A stretch of 64,000 bases of DNA from Paracoccus sediminilitoris (GCF_003259195.1 NZ_QJPK01000002.1:62001-126000); one strand, 5' to 3'. Counted from the stretch's first letter, positions 9,941-18,917 are shown. Numbers and translations: made by a program. Notes: generated by a model not told the origin, from the letters alone.

Positions 9941-10597
9941 TCAATCGCTTTTCGACCGCAAGGGCAGGCCGCGCCAGATCAATCGCGCATCAAAGCTTTG
10001 CGCGGAAAGCATCGTGAAGGCAACCGACAGTGCAAAGGAGGCTGCCGCAGGTCCAGGGTGAACCGATGCCACGAAGCCCAATTGCACCAGTGCCGACAGG
10101 ATGGCCACCACGAAGACGTCGATCATCGACCAGCGGCCGATGAATTCGACCACCTCATAGATCTTCAGCCGGGTATGGGCCTGATCGACGGTGGCAGGTC
10201 GGCCCGCGACGATGGCCAGCCAGCCGATGGCCAGGAACTTGCCCATCGGAACGATGATCGAGGCGACGAAGACGATGACGGCAATGTCATAACTGCCGTG
10301 ATGGATCAGCTCGATCACGCCTTCGATGATGGTGGATTCTGAGTTGCCTGCAAGACCCGCGAAGGTCTGGGTGCTCATCATCGGGAACAGGTTGGCGGGG
10401 ATGTACATGATCAGGCCGGCGAACCACCAGGCCCAGACCTTTTGCAGGCTGCGGCGGTCGGGCGGCGAGAGATGCGCCCCGCAGCGCAGGCATTGGTCGT
10501 GATCCTGCGTCCAGACGCGACCGCAGCTGTGGCAGCCGATCAGGCCCGCGCGATGGGCGGTCATGACGGGGACGTCATGTTCGGAAGGAACGCTCAT
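9941..10597 (-). CDS. pqiA: PqiA domain membrane protein (second half)
   Basis: A 218-residue protein with an N-terminal zinc-ribbon-like four-Cys motif (CHSCG ... CLRCG) and four hydrophobic segments, corresponding to one PqiA domain. In E. coli PqiA is a single protein with two such domains; here they are encoded by two genes. It starts at ATG 10597 inside an ATGA overlap with the preceding pqiA gene, so translation is probably coupled. The family acts in the inner membrane with PqiB in lipid transport. It is 43 nt upstream of pqiB. Confidence 0.88.
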   Translation of the reverse strand: MSVPSEHDVPVMTAHRAGLIGCHSCGRVWTQDHDQCLRCGAHLSPPDRRSLQKVWAWWFAGLIMYIPANLFPMMSTQTFAGLAGNSESTIIEGVIELIHHGSYDIAVIVFVASIIVPMGKFLAIGWLAIVAGRPATVDQAHTRLKIYEVVEFIGRWSMIDVFVVAILSALVQLGFVASVHPGPAAASFALSVAFTMLSAQSFDARLIWRGLPLRSKSD

Positions 10598-11274
10598 GCC
10601 TTGGCCTTGCGGGGTTTGCCGTGGAATTCGACGCTTTGGCCTGCATCCTCGATCGCGTCCCAGATCGAGGTCTGGCACATGAAGGCGCGGCTGGCGATGT
10701 TGACGAAGATCAGCGCGCAGAAGGCCCAGAAGGCCGGGCCCAGATGGACCGATGCCAGTCCCGCCACCTTGACCAGCGCCACGGCGGTGCCGATGACAAA
10801 GATCTCGGCCATCGACCAAGGACGCATCACCTCGGACCAGCGGAAGGCGCGGGCGGCATGGCGGTGGGGCGGGCGCCCCTGCGCCAAGGGTGCCAGCACA
10901 TAGACCAGCAGGAAGGCGCGCGCGATCGGCAGGCCTATGATCATCGCCAGCACGGCGATGACCAAGGGCAGCAGCACCCCGTCGGCAAAGGCCAAGGCTA
11001 CGTCGAACAGTGAGCTGGCATTGCCGAACCCCATCGCCGAGACCTGCAGGAAGGGAAAGAAGACCGCGCCCACCAGCAGCACCATCGAAGTAAAGGCCAG
11101 CGCGATCAGCTGCACGAAGGCGCCGTCGCGCGGCTTGGCCATGACCGTGCCGCACCGGGTGCAACATGCGGTCTCGCCCAGCTCCAGCTCTTCCTCGATA
11201 TGCAGGGCGTCGCATTTGGGGCAGGCCATCAGCCCGCGCCCCGTCGCCAGATCATAGCTTTGTTCGTGTTCCAT
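10594..11274 (-). CDS. pqiA: PqiA domain membrane protein (first half)
   Basis: A 226-residue protein starting at ATG 11274 (MEHEQ); a TTG three codons upstream is less likely. It carries the four-Cys motif CPKC ... CTRC near residues 19-42 and four transmembrane segments, the first reading LIALAFTSMVLLVGAVFFP. It is the first gene of the pqi operon and is translationally coupled to the second pqiA gene. Together the two products equal one E. coli PqiA. No specific promoter was identified in the 70 nt between it and the divergent-side kinase gene end. Confidence 0.88.
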   Translation of the reverse strand: MEHEQSYDLATGRGLMACPKCDALHIEEELELGETACCTRCGTVMAKPRDGAFVQLIALAFTSMVLLVGAVFFPFLQVSAMGFGNASSLFDVALAFADGVLLPLVIAVLAMIIGLPIARAFLLVYVLAPLAQGRPPHRHAARAFRWSEVMRPWSMAEIFVIGTAVALVKVAGLASVHLGPAFWAFCALIFVNIASRAFMCQTSIWDAIEDAGQSVEFHGKPRKAKA

Positions 11275-11344
11275 GTTGGTCAAGATAGGCCACCGCCGCA
11301 GCGACGCAAGCGCCCACCCCGGCCGCGCGCAAGAAATGCCGGGC

Positions 11345-13156
11345 TCAGTGGCGCGAACCGGCCTTGGCCGCCGATGTCAGGACGACGTTGCGCGTATCGC
11401 CCCCCGTATCGTGGTGGCCCTGCGCCAGCTTGAAGGTCATGGTCAGGACATAGCGATCCGGTTCCGAGCGCGTTTCCACATCGCCCTCCAGTTGCATGGA
11501 AAACGCCTCGATCAGCTGGGTACCAAGGCCGGTGCCGCCTTCGGCAGGGTCCGCCCCGACCGAGTTGGCAACCTGCAACCGACCCAGCCCCGGTCCGGGC
11601 GATGTCAACGAAACACTGACCCAGGGACGCGTGCCCCCCTGCGGCTTGGTCGCGTATTTCAGGGCGTTGGTGAAGGCCTCGGTCGCCAGCAGCGTCAGCG
11701 GCACGGCCTGATCGGGCATCATGGTCAGGGGCTGGATGTCGGATTGGATCGCCAGCCTGCGCCCCGACCCCTGCGTGACGTTCGTCAGCTGTCCGATGAT
11801 GTCGGTGATCAGCATGTCGGCATCAACCGCATCCAGCTGTTCGGCCTGATAGAGATTGCGATAGATCGTCGCCAGTGCCGCCACGCGATCCTGGACCGAA
11901 CGCAGCACCTGCTTGGCATCGGGGTCATCGATCAGCCGGCTTTGCATGTTGATGATCGAGGCGATCAGCTGAAGATTGTTCTTCACCCGGTGGTGGACCT
12001 CCTTCAGCAGGATGGTCTTTTCGGCGACGGCCTTTTCCATCGCTTCCTCGTCGCGGATCAGGATGCGGGCCATGTTGTGGAAGGTCTGGCTGACATCGGT
12101 GATCTCGGTCGGGGCATCCAGCAGGACCGGGGGGGCAGTATCACGGTTGCCGATGGCAAAACGGCGCATCTGACCGCGCAGGACGGTGATGTGGCGCAGC
12201 ACCAGCCGGAAGACCGCGAAATAGGCCACGGCCAGCGACACCACCCACAGCGCCGCGGGCAGAAGGACCGCGCCAAACCGCGACAGCTGAAAGACGCCCA
12301 CGCCGGCAGATTGCGGACTCCAGCTGCCAAGGGCATAGACCAGCCCGGGAATGACCGGGACGACGGTGAAGACACGGGTTTCGCCGTTGTTGGCCATCGC
12401 ACGGAAGGTCCGCTCGCCGCGACCCAGCAGGCCGACCAGATCGCGGTCGCGGGGCAGCAGGTCCTTGGTCACGCCTCCGGCCAGATCATCGCCGTTCAGA
12501 ACCCGGCCCCGATTGTTGAAGGTCATGACGCGCGTACCCTCGGTGCCGAAATCCATGGCATGGGTAGAGCGCAACAGGTCCTGCGACAGCGACAGGGCGA
12601 CAAAGCCCAGAAGTTCACTGTCTTGGTACAGTGGCTGCTGCACCACAACCACCGCCAGTCCCGACATTGACCCTTGACGAAGCGATGTTACGGAGGTGAC
12701 CGGATTTTCGAAGAATTCCACGACAGCTTCATCGGAAGAGACGTTGACTTCCGTGGCAGCCGCAAGGGTCGATTGCGGGTTTCCGATGGCTGAACTGCAC
12801 CTCATGACGCCATTGACCGGGACAAAACCCGCGTGGACATAGGTCCCGCTGCGCTGCACGAAATTCCGCAGCAGTTCGGCACATTGCTCGGGGCGGTCCA
12901 GCGTTTCAAGAATTGCCGGCCCCAAGGCGTCCGCGGAACCAAGCGCGCTTTGCAACAACGCCCGTTCGCCCGATGCCGCCGAGGCGGTTCGGCCCAGCAG
13001 CGCGATCTCGGCGCTGCGTTCGGCTTCCTGCGACAGATGCAGATTCTGGACCAGAGAAATCAGGCCAATGGGCAGGATGGCGACGGAAAGCAGCGCGCCA
13101 AGACGGAATCCAAGCCTGCGCGTGAATTCCAGTTGGCTTGAGATGCGCCGCAACAT
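11345..13156 (-). CDS. Sensor histidine kinase, HisKA_2/HWE type (general stress response, PhyK-like)
   Basis: 603 residues. A transmembrane segment at ~20-40 is followed by a ~240-residue extracytoplasmic sensor region and a second transmembrane segment at ~285-310. A HAMP-like linker leads to the HisKA_2 phosphoacceptor box EVHHRVKNNLQ (~res 390), and the ATPase domain includes a TEAFTNALKYA N-box and a GGTGLGTQL G-box. This architecture is that of kinases that phosphorylate PhyR. It lies 9 nt downstream of ecfG and probably shares the nepR promoter, giving positive feedback. The sensed signal is unknown. The C-terminal ~45 residues beyond the ATPase fold look unconserved. Confidence 0.85.
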   Translation of the reverse strand: MLRRISSQLEFTRRLGFRLGALLSVAILPIGLISLVQNLHLSQEAERSAEIALLGRTASAASGERALLQSALGSADALGPAILETLDRPEQCAELLRNFVQRSGTYVHAGFVPVNGVMRCSSAIGNPQSTLAAATEVNVSSDEAVVEFFENPVTSVTSLRQGSMSGLAVVVVQQPLYQDSELLGFVALSLSQDLLRSTHAMDFGTEGTRVMTFNNRGRVLNGDDLAGGVTKDLLPRDRDLVGLLGRGERTFRAMANNGETRVFTVVPVIPGLVYALGSWSPQSAGVGVFQLSRFGAVLLPAALWVVSLAVAYFAVFRLVLRHITVLRGQMRRFAIGNRDTAPPVLLDAPTEITDVSQTFHNMARILIRDEEAMEKAVAEKTILLKEVHHRVKNNLQLIASIINMQSRLIDDPDAKQVLRSVQDRVAALATIYRNLYQAEQLDAVDADMLITDIIGQLTNVTQGSGRRLAIQSDIQPLTMMPDQAVPLTLLATEAFTNALKYATKPQGGTRPWVSVSLTSPGPGLGRLQVANSVGADPAEGGTGLGTQLIEAFSMQLEGDVETRSEPDRYVLTMTFKLAQGHHDTGGDTRNVVLTSAAKAGSRH

Positions 13157-13165
13157 CGCCCCAAC

Positions 13166-13732
13166 TCAGCGAGAGCTGGAGTTGTTCTGAGCCATCACCG
13201 CCAGCGTTGCCTGATCGGTCATGTTGAGATCTTCACCCTGCTCAAGGTGCAGCAGTTCGGCCAGCTTGCGGCGGCCGCGATTGGCGCGGGACTTGACCGT
13301 TCCAACGGCCACCCCGGTCATGTCGGCGGCTTCCTCATAGGAAAAACCGGAGGCACCGACCAGAATAAGGGCCTCGCGCTGTTCGTCGGGCAGGCGGTCA
13401 AAGGCAAAGCGGAAGTCGCGCAATGCCAAACGTCCATCATGGTCGGGACGGGTGGATTGACGCGCGGCATGGATGCCGTCGCTGTCGCTGACCTCGCGCT
13501 TGGTCTTGCGGCGGGCGGAATAGAATGTGTTGCGCAGAATCGTGAACAGCCATGCACGCAAATTGGTGCCGGCCTGGAACTTGTCCATGTTGGTCCACGC
13601 CTTGACGATGGTGTCCTGCACCAGATCGTCGGCCGCAGCGCCTTCACGCGTCAGGGACAGGGCAAAGGCCCGCAACGCCGGAAGATGGTCGACAAGTTGG
13701 TCGCGCGGATCGGGCAGGGCTGTATTCGTCAT
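13166..13732 (-). CDS. ecfG: ECF sigma factor EcfG (general stress response)
   Basis: 188 residues from ATG 13732 (MTNTALPDPRDQ); in-frame codons further upstream read an unlikely Arg/Ser-rich leader. Region 2 contains AADDLVQDTIVKAWTNMDKF and region 4 contains GFSYEEAADMTGVAVGTVKSRANRGRRKL. This is the EcfG type, held inactive by NepR and released when phosphorylated PhyR captures NepR. It is preceded by nepR and followed by the kinase gene on the same strand. Its regulon promoters have GGAAC-type -35 boxes, one of which sits upstream of nepR. Confidence 0.92.
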   Translation of the reverse strand: MTNTALPDPRDQLVDHLPALRAFALSLTREGAAADDLVQDTIVKAWTNMDKFQAGTNLRAWLFTILRNTFYSARRKTKREVSDSDGIHAARQSTRPDHDGRLALRDFRFAFDRLPDEQREALILVGASGFSYEEAADMTGVAVGTVKSRANRGRRKLAELLHLEQGEDLNMTDQATLAVMAQNNSSSR

Positions 13733-13787
13733 AAGGGAGAGGCACCGTCGAACAAGAAGTCGGGAAAAAAATTGGACCTGTAAAACG

Positions 13788-13934
13788 TCATCCCTGTTCC
13801 TTGAGCTTCTGCAGAAGCTCGAGGAATCGATCAGGAACCTCGCTGGTCGCATCCTGTTCGTAAACTCGTTTCAAGTTTTCATCTATTTGTTTTTCCACAG
13901 CCGCTTTCCTACGGTCGTCTCGCTTTGGCGTCAT
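13788..13934 (-). CDS. nepR: Anti-sigma factor NepR
   Basis: A 48-residue protein starting at ATG 13934 (MTPKRDD). The core IDENLKRVYEQ followed by VPDRFLELLQKLKEQ matches the two-helix NepR fold that clamps EcfG. An upstream in-frame ATG at 13976 was rejected because it would overlap the -10 element of the EcfG-type promoter. It is the first gene of the nepR-ecfG-kinase unit and is divergent from phyR, the standard alphaproteobacterial layout. Confidence 0.92.
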   Translation of the reverse strand: MTPKRDDRRKAAVEKQIDENLKRVYEQDATSEVPDRFLELLQKLKEQG

Positions 13935-13974
13935 AATAATGTTAGTCCCGACAAACTTGTGCGCACATCCATGC

Positions 13975-14000
13975 AACCGATAGGGGGGCTAGATGGTTCC
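13975..14000 (-). promoter_or_regulatory. EcfG-dependent promoter of nepR-ecfG
   Basis: Read on the minus strand, GGAAC (14000-13996) is followed after 19 nt by TT within CGGTT (13979-13975). This fits the published EcfG/RpoE2 pattern GGAAC-N18-19-TT. It lies about 40 nt upstream of the nepR ATG, which supports autoregulation of the operon and the chosen nepR start. Confidence 0.7.
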
Positions 14001-14029
14001 TTGCAATAGACGAAATAAAGGACTGTGTG

Positions 14030-14833
14030 ATGACTGCTGCAGATCTGGCCCAATCGATCGGCCAACAGCTTCCGTTTCTGCGCCGCTATGCGCGTGCCCT
14101 GACCGGAAGCCAAAGTGCCGGTGACAACTATGCGGCCGCCACGCTTGAAGCGATCCTGTCGGATCGGAGCGTGCTTGACGGTGAAGACGATCTGCGTATC
14201 GCGCTGTTCAAGACCTTCCACGCGATCTGGCAAAGTTCCGGCCAGCCGGTGGAAGAGGCCGACATGACCGCGCGCGAACGCCGGGCGCAGGACCACCTGC
14301 GCGGCCTGACGCCCAATTCCCGTGAAGCCCTGCTGCTGCGCACGATCGAGGAGCTGCGCCCCGATCAGATCGCCCGCGTGATGCAGATCGACACCGCCGA
14401 GGCGGAAGAGCTGGTCCAGATCGCGCTGAACGAGATGGGCAACACCCTGCGCGGCAAGGTCATGGTCATCGAGGACGAGATGATCATCGCCATGGATCTG
14501 AAGGGCATCGTTCAGGCGATGGGCCATGAGGTCACGGGCGTCGCACGCACCCATACCGCCGCCATCGACCTGGCCGGCAAACACCGCCCCGACCTGATCC
14601 TGGCGGATATCCAGCTGGCCGACGGATCGTCGGGCGTGGATGCGGTCAACGAGCTGTTGGGCAGCATGGGCGACATCCCGGTGATCTTCATCACCGCCTT
14701 CCCCGAGCGCCTGCTGACCGGGGACCGCCCCGAGCCGGCCTTCCTGATCTCGAAGCCCTATAGCGAGGAGCAGGTTCGTTCGGCGGTCAGCCAGGCGATG
14801 TTCTTTGCCTCGACCGAAGGGTTGGAAGCCTAA
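14030..14833 (+). CDS. phyR: PhyR, anti-anti-sigma response regulator
   Basis: 267 residues from ATG 14030 (a GTG one codon earlier is also possible). The N-terminal ~140 residues are a sigma-factor-like domain (GQQLPFLRRYARALTGS, then LRGLTPNSREALLLR) that mimics EcfG and binds NepR when the receiver is phosphorylated. The C-terminal receiver domain has the acidic pair in MVIEDE, a phosphoacceptor Asp in LILADIQ (~res 193), Thr in FITAFPE and Lys in SKPY, the FATGUY-type receiver. It is divergent from nepR and followed by an intrinsic terminator. Confidence 0.95.
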   Translation: MTAADLAQSIGQQLPFLRRYARALTGSQSAGDNYAAATLEAILSDRSVLDGEDDLRIALFKTFHAIWQSSGQPVEEADMTARERRAQDHLRGLTPNSREALLLRTIEELRPDQIARVMQIDTAEAEELVQIALNEMGNTLRGKVMVIEDEMIIAMDLKGIVQAMGHEVTGVARTHTAAIDLAGKHRPDLILADIQLADGSSGVDAVNELLGSMGDIPVIFITAFPERLLTGDRPEPAFLISKPYSEEQVRSAVSQAMFFASTEGLEA

Positions 14834-14840
14834 GGACCAG

Positions 14841-14869
14841 AAAGGGCGCCCATCGGGGGCGCCCTTTTT
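14841..14869 (+). terminator. Rho-independent terminator of phyR
   Basis: A 9-bp perfect stem (14842-14850 with 14858-14866) with a 7-nt loop is followed by a run of Ts ending at 14869. It begins 8 nt after the phyR stop codon. It also touches the last base of the convergent yihY-type gene. Confidence 0.85.
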
Positions 14870-15759
14870 CACTTGTTCTTCTCGGCCAGCAATTCGTCAA
14901 AACCGCGCCTAGCCTCGCGCGCGGCATTAAGGCGGCGGCGACGGGCCAGCTCGACATTGATCAGCGCCCCCAGCAGGACCGAAAACCCCGCCAGATACAG
15001 CCACATCAGCAGCGCCACGACTGTGCCGATGGATCCATAGATGCGGTTATAGCTGTTGAAGCTGCCCAGATAGGCCGAAAAGGCGATCGATCCCGCCGCC
15101 CACAGCATGGCCGCGAACAAGGCCCCCCAGGTAAAGATCGGTGTGCGCGGCGTCTTCACGTTCGGGCCATAGCGATAAAGGATGCCGATGGTCAGGATGA
15201 CCAGCAGGAACATCCCCGCCCAAGGCAGGGCCGTGATCATCAGCGACCTGACAGGTGCCACCACGAAAAAATTCAGCACCACCGGCACGATGACGATCGT
15301 CGCCAGCCCCGCAAGCGAGATGCCCACGATAACCAGCGTCAGCCCATAGGCCAACACGAAGCCGAAAATCGTCGAATGCGCCCTGACGCCATAGGCCGCG
15401 TTCAACCCGCGGATCAGCGCATCGACACCCGCGCGCGCTGCGATGGTTGCGATCATGAAGGACAAAAACGAGGTCCATCCGACCGACGTCTGCCCGTTCG
15501 AGGTCAGCGAGGTGACCTGATCGTCGACGATGGTGGACGCACCGTCAGGCAGGAATTCGTGGGCAACGTCCAGATAGGTCAGCACGACCGCCGGATCGAA
15601 CCATAGGCTCCAGAGGGCGATGATGGCAGCAAGCCCCGGAAAGACAGCGAACATGCCATAAAAGGCCACGCCCGCCGCAATCAGGGTCATGTGGGTCTGA
15701 TCCATCCGTTCAAAGATGGACCCCCAGAAGCTGCCGATATCCCTTAGCCAGTCGATCAT
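14869..15759 (-). CDS. YihY/BrkB family inner-membrane protein
   Basis: 296 residues from ATG 15759 (MIDWLRDIG). It has about six hydrophobic segments and family motifs including LIAAGVAFYGMFAVFPGLAAIIALW near the start, a central Ala/Val/Ile-rich core and YGSIGTVVALLMWLYLAGFSVLLGALIN near the end. Proteins of this family were once called ribonuclease BN in error; they are now regarded as membrane proteins of unclear, possibly transport, function. It ends at the phyR terminator (convergent). Confidence 0.85.
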   Translation of the reverse strand: MIDWLRDIGSFWGSIFERMDQTHMTLIAAGVAFYGMFAVFPGLAAIIALWSLWFDPAVVLTYLDVAHEFLPDGASTIVDDQVTSLTSNGQTSVGWTSFLSFMIATIAARAGVDALIRGLNAAYGVRAHSTIFGFVLAYGLTLVIVGISLAGLATIVIVPVVLNFFVVAPVRSLMITALPWAGMFLLVILTIGILYRYGPNVKTPRTPIFTWGALFAAMLWAAGSIAFSAYLGSFNSYNRIYGSIGTVVALLMWLYLAGFSVLLGALINVELARRRRLNAAREARRGFDELLAEKNK

Positions 15760-15820
15760 GCCGCCCCATGTCCCTTTTTCGCCAGCATGATGCCGCAAGG
15801 CTACGGGCGCAAGGCTGGCG

Positions 15821-16525
15821 TCAGCCTGCCTGGTAACGCGCCCAAACCGATTCCGCACCCAGCTTGGCCACGAAATCGGCATGCGCCTGCGCCTCGGCTT
15901 CGGTCAGGCGGGGGGACAGGGGCTTGGGGCGCTGTGCGCGGGGGCGCATCTGGCCGTCGATGCCGGGTTCGTCGTCGTCCTTACCCGCCTGCGCCAGCAC
16001 CAGGTCGGGCTGGCGGCCGCCGATCAGCTCCAGGTACACCTCGGCCAGCAATTCGCTGTCCAGAAGTGCGCCGTGCAATTCGCGGTTCGAGTTGTCGACC
16101 CCGAAGCGGCGGCAAAGCGCATCCAGCGTCGCCGGAGAGCCGGGAAAGCGTTCCCGCGCGATCATCAGCGTGTCCAGGGCGCGTTCGAACGGAATCGGCC
16201 TATGGCCCGCGCGTTTCAGTTCGGCATTCAGGAATTTCATGTCGAAGCTGGCATTGTGGATCACCAGCCGGGCGTCATCGGCGATGAAGTCGATGAATCC
16301 CTGCGCCACCTCGGCGAATTTGGGTTTGTCGGCCAGGAATTCGTCGCCCAGGCCATGCACCTCGAAGGCGCCTTGGGGCATGCTGCGTTCGGGATTGATG
16401 TAGACGTGGAAGGTCTTGCCGGTGGGCAGGTGGTTGAACAGCTCCAGCGCGCCGATCTCGACGATGCGGTCGCCGTTTTCGGCGTCGAAACCGGTGGTTT
16501 CCGTATCCAGGACGATCTCACGCAT
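15821..16525 (-). CDS. dnaQ: DNA polymerase III epsilon subunit (3'-5' proofreading exonuclease)
   Basis: 234 residues from ATG 16525. Exonuclease motifs are complete: ExoI DTETTG with the two acidic residues (~res 6-11), Exo[12 protein letters not shown] (~res 93) and Exo[20 protein letters not shown] (~res 150). It proofreads for the replicative polymerase. It overlaps coaE by 8 nt and belongs to the aroE-coaE-dnaQ run reading away from the predicted origin, as replication-related genes often do. Confidence 0.95.
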   Translation of the reverse strand: MREIVLDTETTGFDAENGDRIVEIGALELFNHLPTGKTFHVYINPERSMPQGAFEVHGLGDEFLADKPKFAEVAQGFIDFIADDARLVIHNASFDMKFLNAELKRAGHRPIPFERALDTLMIARERFPGSPATLDALCRRFGVDNSNRELHGALLDSELLAEVYLELIGGRQPDLVLAQAGKDDDEPGIDGQMRPRAQRPKPLSPRLTEAEAQAHADFVAKLGAESVWARYQAG

Positions 16526-17105
16526 GGGAAGTGACCTCTGAGACGATCTGCTGCACGGCGGCGCGGGCGCCCTGCAGCGTTTCGGTGGGGATGATCCAAT
16601 CCGCGCGGGCCCGCTTATCGGCGTCGGGCATCTGGCGCGCAAGGATCATCGCGAAGCTGTCATCGGTCATGCCGGGCCGCGCCATGACCCGGTCGCGCTG
16701 CGTCGTCGCATCTGTCGAGACGACCGCCACGCCATCCAGATCGGGGGGGCTGGCGCTTTCGAACAGCAGCGGGATGTCCAGCACCACCAGCGGGGCATCG
16801 GCATTCATGGCAATGAAATCCTGGCGATCGCGCGCCACCAGCGGATGGACGATGGCCTCCAGCCGCGCAAGGGCCTGATCGTCGCGCGCCAGGACCTGCC
16901 GCAAGGCCGCCCGGTCGATCATGGCACCGGACAGTGCCGTGGGAAACATCGCGGAAACCGGCGCGACCGCCGCCCCCTGTTCGGCATAGAGCATGTGGAC
17001 GGCTTCGTCCGCGTCCCAGACCGGGTGGCCAAGGTCGCGAAACATCTGCGCAGTGGTGGATTTTCCCATGCCGATGCTGCCGGTCAGGCCAAGGACATAG
17101 GTCAT
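16518..17105 (-). CDS. coaE: Dephospho-CoA kinase
   Basis: 195 residues with the P-loop [12 protein letters not shown] (res 6-17), a [10 protein letters not shown] region and [10 protein letters not shown], all typical of CoaE. It phosphorylates dephospho-CoA in the last step of coenzyme A synthesis in the cytoplasm. It starts in an ATGA overlap with aroE and ends 8 nt into dnaQ, so the three genes form one compact unit. Confidence 0.95.
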   Translation of the reverse strand: MTYVLGLTGSIGMGKSTTAQMFRDLGHPVWDADEAVHMLYAEQGAAVAPVSAMFPTALSGAMIDRAALRQVLARDDQALARLEAIVHPLVARDRQDFIAMNADAPLVVLDIPLLFESASPPDLDGVAVVSTDATTQRDRVMARPGMTDDSFAMILARQMPDADKRARADWIIPTETLQGARAAVQQIVSEVTSHA

Positions 17106-17956
17106 TCCAGGACGATCCGGCGTACTTCGTCATCGACTTCGGGGCGCTGGCCGAACCAGCGCTCGAATCCGGGGGCCGCCTGATGCAGCAGCATGCCCAG
17201 GCCGTCGACGACGTGACACCCGCGGGCCTTGGCGTCGATCAGCAGGGGGGTCATCAGCGGCGTATAGACCAGATCGGTGACAAGGGCGTCGGGCGACAGC
17301 GCATCCAGCGGTACCCGCAGCGGCTGCTTGCCCTCCATCCCAAGCGAGGTGGCATTGACCACCGTCATCGCGCCTTCCAGCATGTGACCGACCTGCGCCC
17401 AATCATAGACCACCAGCCGGGCGCCGAATTCGGCCTTGATCTGTTCGGCCCGCAGACGTGTGCGGTTGGTGATCCGCAATTCCCTGACGCCGCTGTCCAG
17501 AAGCGAAGCCACGACCGCCCGCGCAGCCCCGCCCGCGCCGATGACAGCTGCCGGACCGGCGGCAGGCTGCCAGTCGGGGGCGGATTGGCGAAGATTGGCG
17601 ATGAAGCCATAGCCGTCAGTGTTGTCGGCGTGGATCTTGCCATCGGGACGGAAGATCAGCGTATTTGCCGCGCCGATCAGCGCGGCACGGTCGGTGACCG
17701 TATCGGCCAGGGTCAGCACGGCCTCCTTGTGGGGGATGGTCACGTTGGCACCGACAAAGCCCGCGCGGGGCAGCACACGCAAAACCTCGGCCAGGTGTTC
17801 GGGCATCACCGGGATCGGCACGTAATGGCCCGCCAGCCCATAGCGTTTCAGCCAATGTCCATGAAGACGCGGGGACCGGGAATGGGCAATGGGCATGCCG
17901 ATCACCCCGGCCAGGGGGGCGTGAATGATCTGGCTGGCGGGAATCTCGTCCGTCAT
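17102..17956 (-). CDS. aroE: Shikimate dehydrogenase
   Basis: 284 residues from ATG 17956 (MTDEIPASQ), with an AAGG ribosome-binding motif upstream; longer in-frame extensions run into the predicted origin and were rejected. Motifs include PIAHSRSPRLH (~res 23), NVTIPHKE with the catalytic Lys (~res 74), NTDGYGF and the NADP fold glycine motif GAGGAARAVV (~res 140). It reduces 3-dehydroshikimate in aromatic amino-acid synthesis. It is the first gene of the leftward unit flanking the origin. No maf gene lies upstream, although maf often neighbours aroE in related genomes. Confidence 0.95.
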   Translation of the reverse strand: MTDEIPASQIIHAPLAGVIGMPIAHSRSPRLHGHWLKRYGLAGHYVPIPVMPEHLAEVLRVLPRAGFVGANVTIPHKEAVLTLADTVTDRAALIGAANTLIFRPDGKIHADNTDGYGFIANLRQSAPDWQPAAGPAAVIGAGGAARAVVASLLDSGVRELRITNRTRLRAEQIKAEFGARLVVYDWAQVGHMLEGAMTVVNATSLGMEGKQPLRVPLDALSPDALVTDLVYTPLMTPLLIDAKARGCHVVDGLGMLLHQAAPGFERWFGQRPEVDDEVRRIVLE

Positions 17957-18470
17957 GGGGACCTTGTCGCTGGCGGCTTCGTGGTCCTGCCAGCCTAAGT
18001 CCCAAAATGCCGCGAAAAAAGGCCAAAGAATGCACAAGACGCGGCTTGTGGCCCGGAAGGCGCGCCCCGGAACATCCATGGGCTGCCGAACCCTGTGGAC
18101 AAAAAGCGGGGGGAATCGGCCCGGCGCTTGGTGGCAACTGCGTCAATCCCTGTCAGGTGCTGAATTTCACCCTGGAACGAAGCGCGAACCCACCCTGCTG
18201 ATCCACAGGTGCACAACTTGATGTCGTCCAGATCGCCGATTGTGGACGAATCGTTCGCCAAATCATTATCCGCAAACTTATCCACACAAGATAACTTTGT
18301 TTACAAAAGATTTTCTTTTCACGATCGAAATTTTCAACACGTTTATCCACAGGCGGAGATTCTGGGGATGCGTTTGTGAAAAACACGATAATCCTGCTAT
18401 CCACAGCCCCTACTTCAACAACATTCCTTTTCTTCTTTCTTTTATTTAAGTGAGAAGAAGAGAGGTGCGC
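17957..18470. other. Predicted chromosomal replication origin (oriC)
   Basis: A 514-nt gene-free stretch between divergent aroE and hemJ. It has two perfect DnaA boxes TTATCCACA (18278-18286, 18343-18351). One-mismatch versions are at 18094-18102 (minus strand), 18199-18207, 18266-18274 and 18397-18405, and a relaxed TTWTNCACA site on the minus strand is at 18375-18383. An AT-rich core lies at about 18286-18340. Three GANTC sites (18113, 18248, 18358), the CcrM methylation target in alphaproteobacteria, are present. Flanking genes point outward, and parS/parAB lie 3-6 kb away, as expected at an origin. Confidence 0.82.
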
Positions 18471-18917
18471 ATGTTCGACTGGCTGTTCGTGATCTATCCA
18501 TGGGTGAAGGCATTTCATGTCATGGCCGTCATTTCCTGGATGGCAGGGCTGTTCTATCTGCCCAGGTTGTTCGTCTATCACGCCGAACGGGGCGCAGACT
18601 TGGCCGAGCCGCGGTCCAGCTTTGTCGTCATGGAAGACAAGTTGCTGCGCGTGATCATGAACCCGGCCATGATCGCGACCTGGATCAGCGGTCTGACCAT
18701 GGTGATGACGCCGGGAATCGTCGATTGGTCGCTGATCTGGCCCTGGGTCAAGGCGGCGGGCGTCGTGGGGATGAGCGCATTTCACATGTGGTGCGCCGCC
18801 GAGCGCCGCAGATTGTCGCAGGGAAAGGCGAAATCAGGCAGGAACTACAGGATGATGAATGAATTGCCGACCCTGCTGATGGTGGCGATCGTCACCGCGG
18901 TGATCGTCAAGTTCTGA
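18471..18917 (+). CDS. hemJ: HemJ, protoporphyrinogen IX oxidase
   Basis: 148 residues from ATG 18471, preceded by a GAGAGG ribosome-binding motif; a start seven codons upstream would add only MRRREVR. Four hydrophobic segments and the conserved N-terminal KAFHVMAVISWMAGLFYLPRLFVYH are diagnostic of HemJ. The first His (~res 16) belongs to a conserved position in the family. It oxidises protoporphyrinogen to protoporphyrin in haem synthesis in the inner membrane. It is the first gene to the right of the predicted origin. Confidence 0.93.
   Translation: MFDWLFVIYPWVKAFHVMAVISWMAGLFYLPRLFVYHAERGADLAEPRSSFVVMEDKLLRVIMNPAMIATWISGLTMVMTPGIVDWSLIWPWVKAAGVVGMSAFHMWCAAERRRLSQGKAKSGRNYRMMNELPTLLMVAIVTAVIVKF

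Noticed and set aside
17616..18146. Possible coding frame on the minus strand upstream of aroE (candidate maf)
   Set aside because: The translation has no Maf motif, overlaps aroE in another frame and runs into the DnaA-box region.
17957..18470. CtrA binding sites (TTAA-N7-TTAA) in the origin
   Set aside because: Only isolated TTAA occurrences; no pair at the required spacing.
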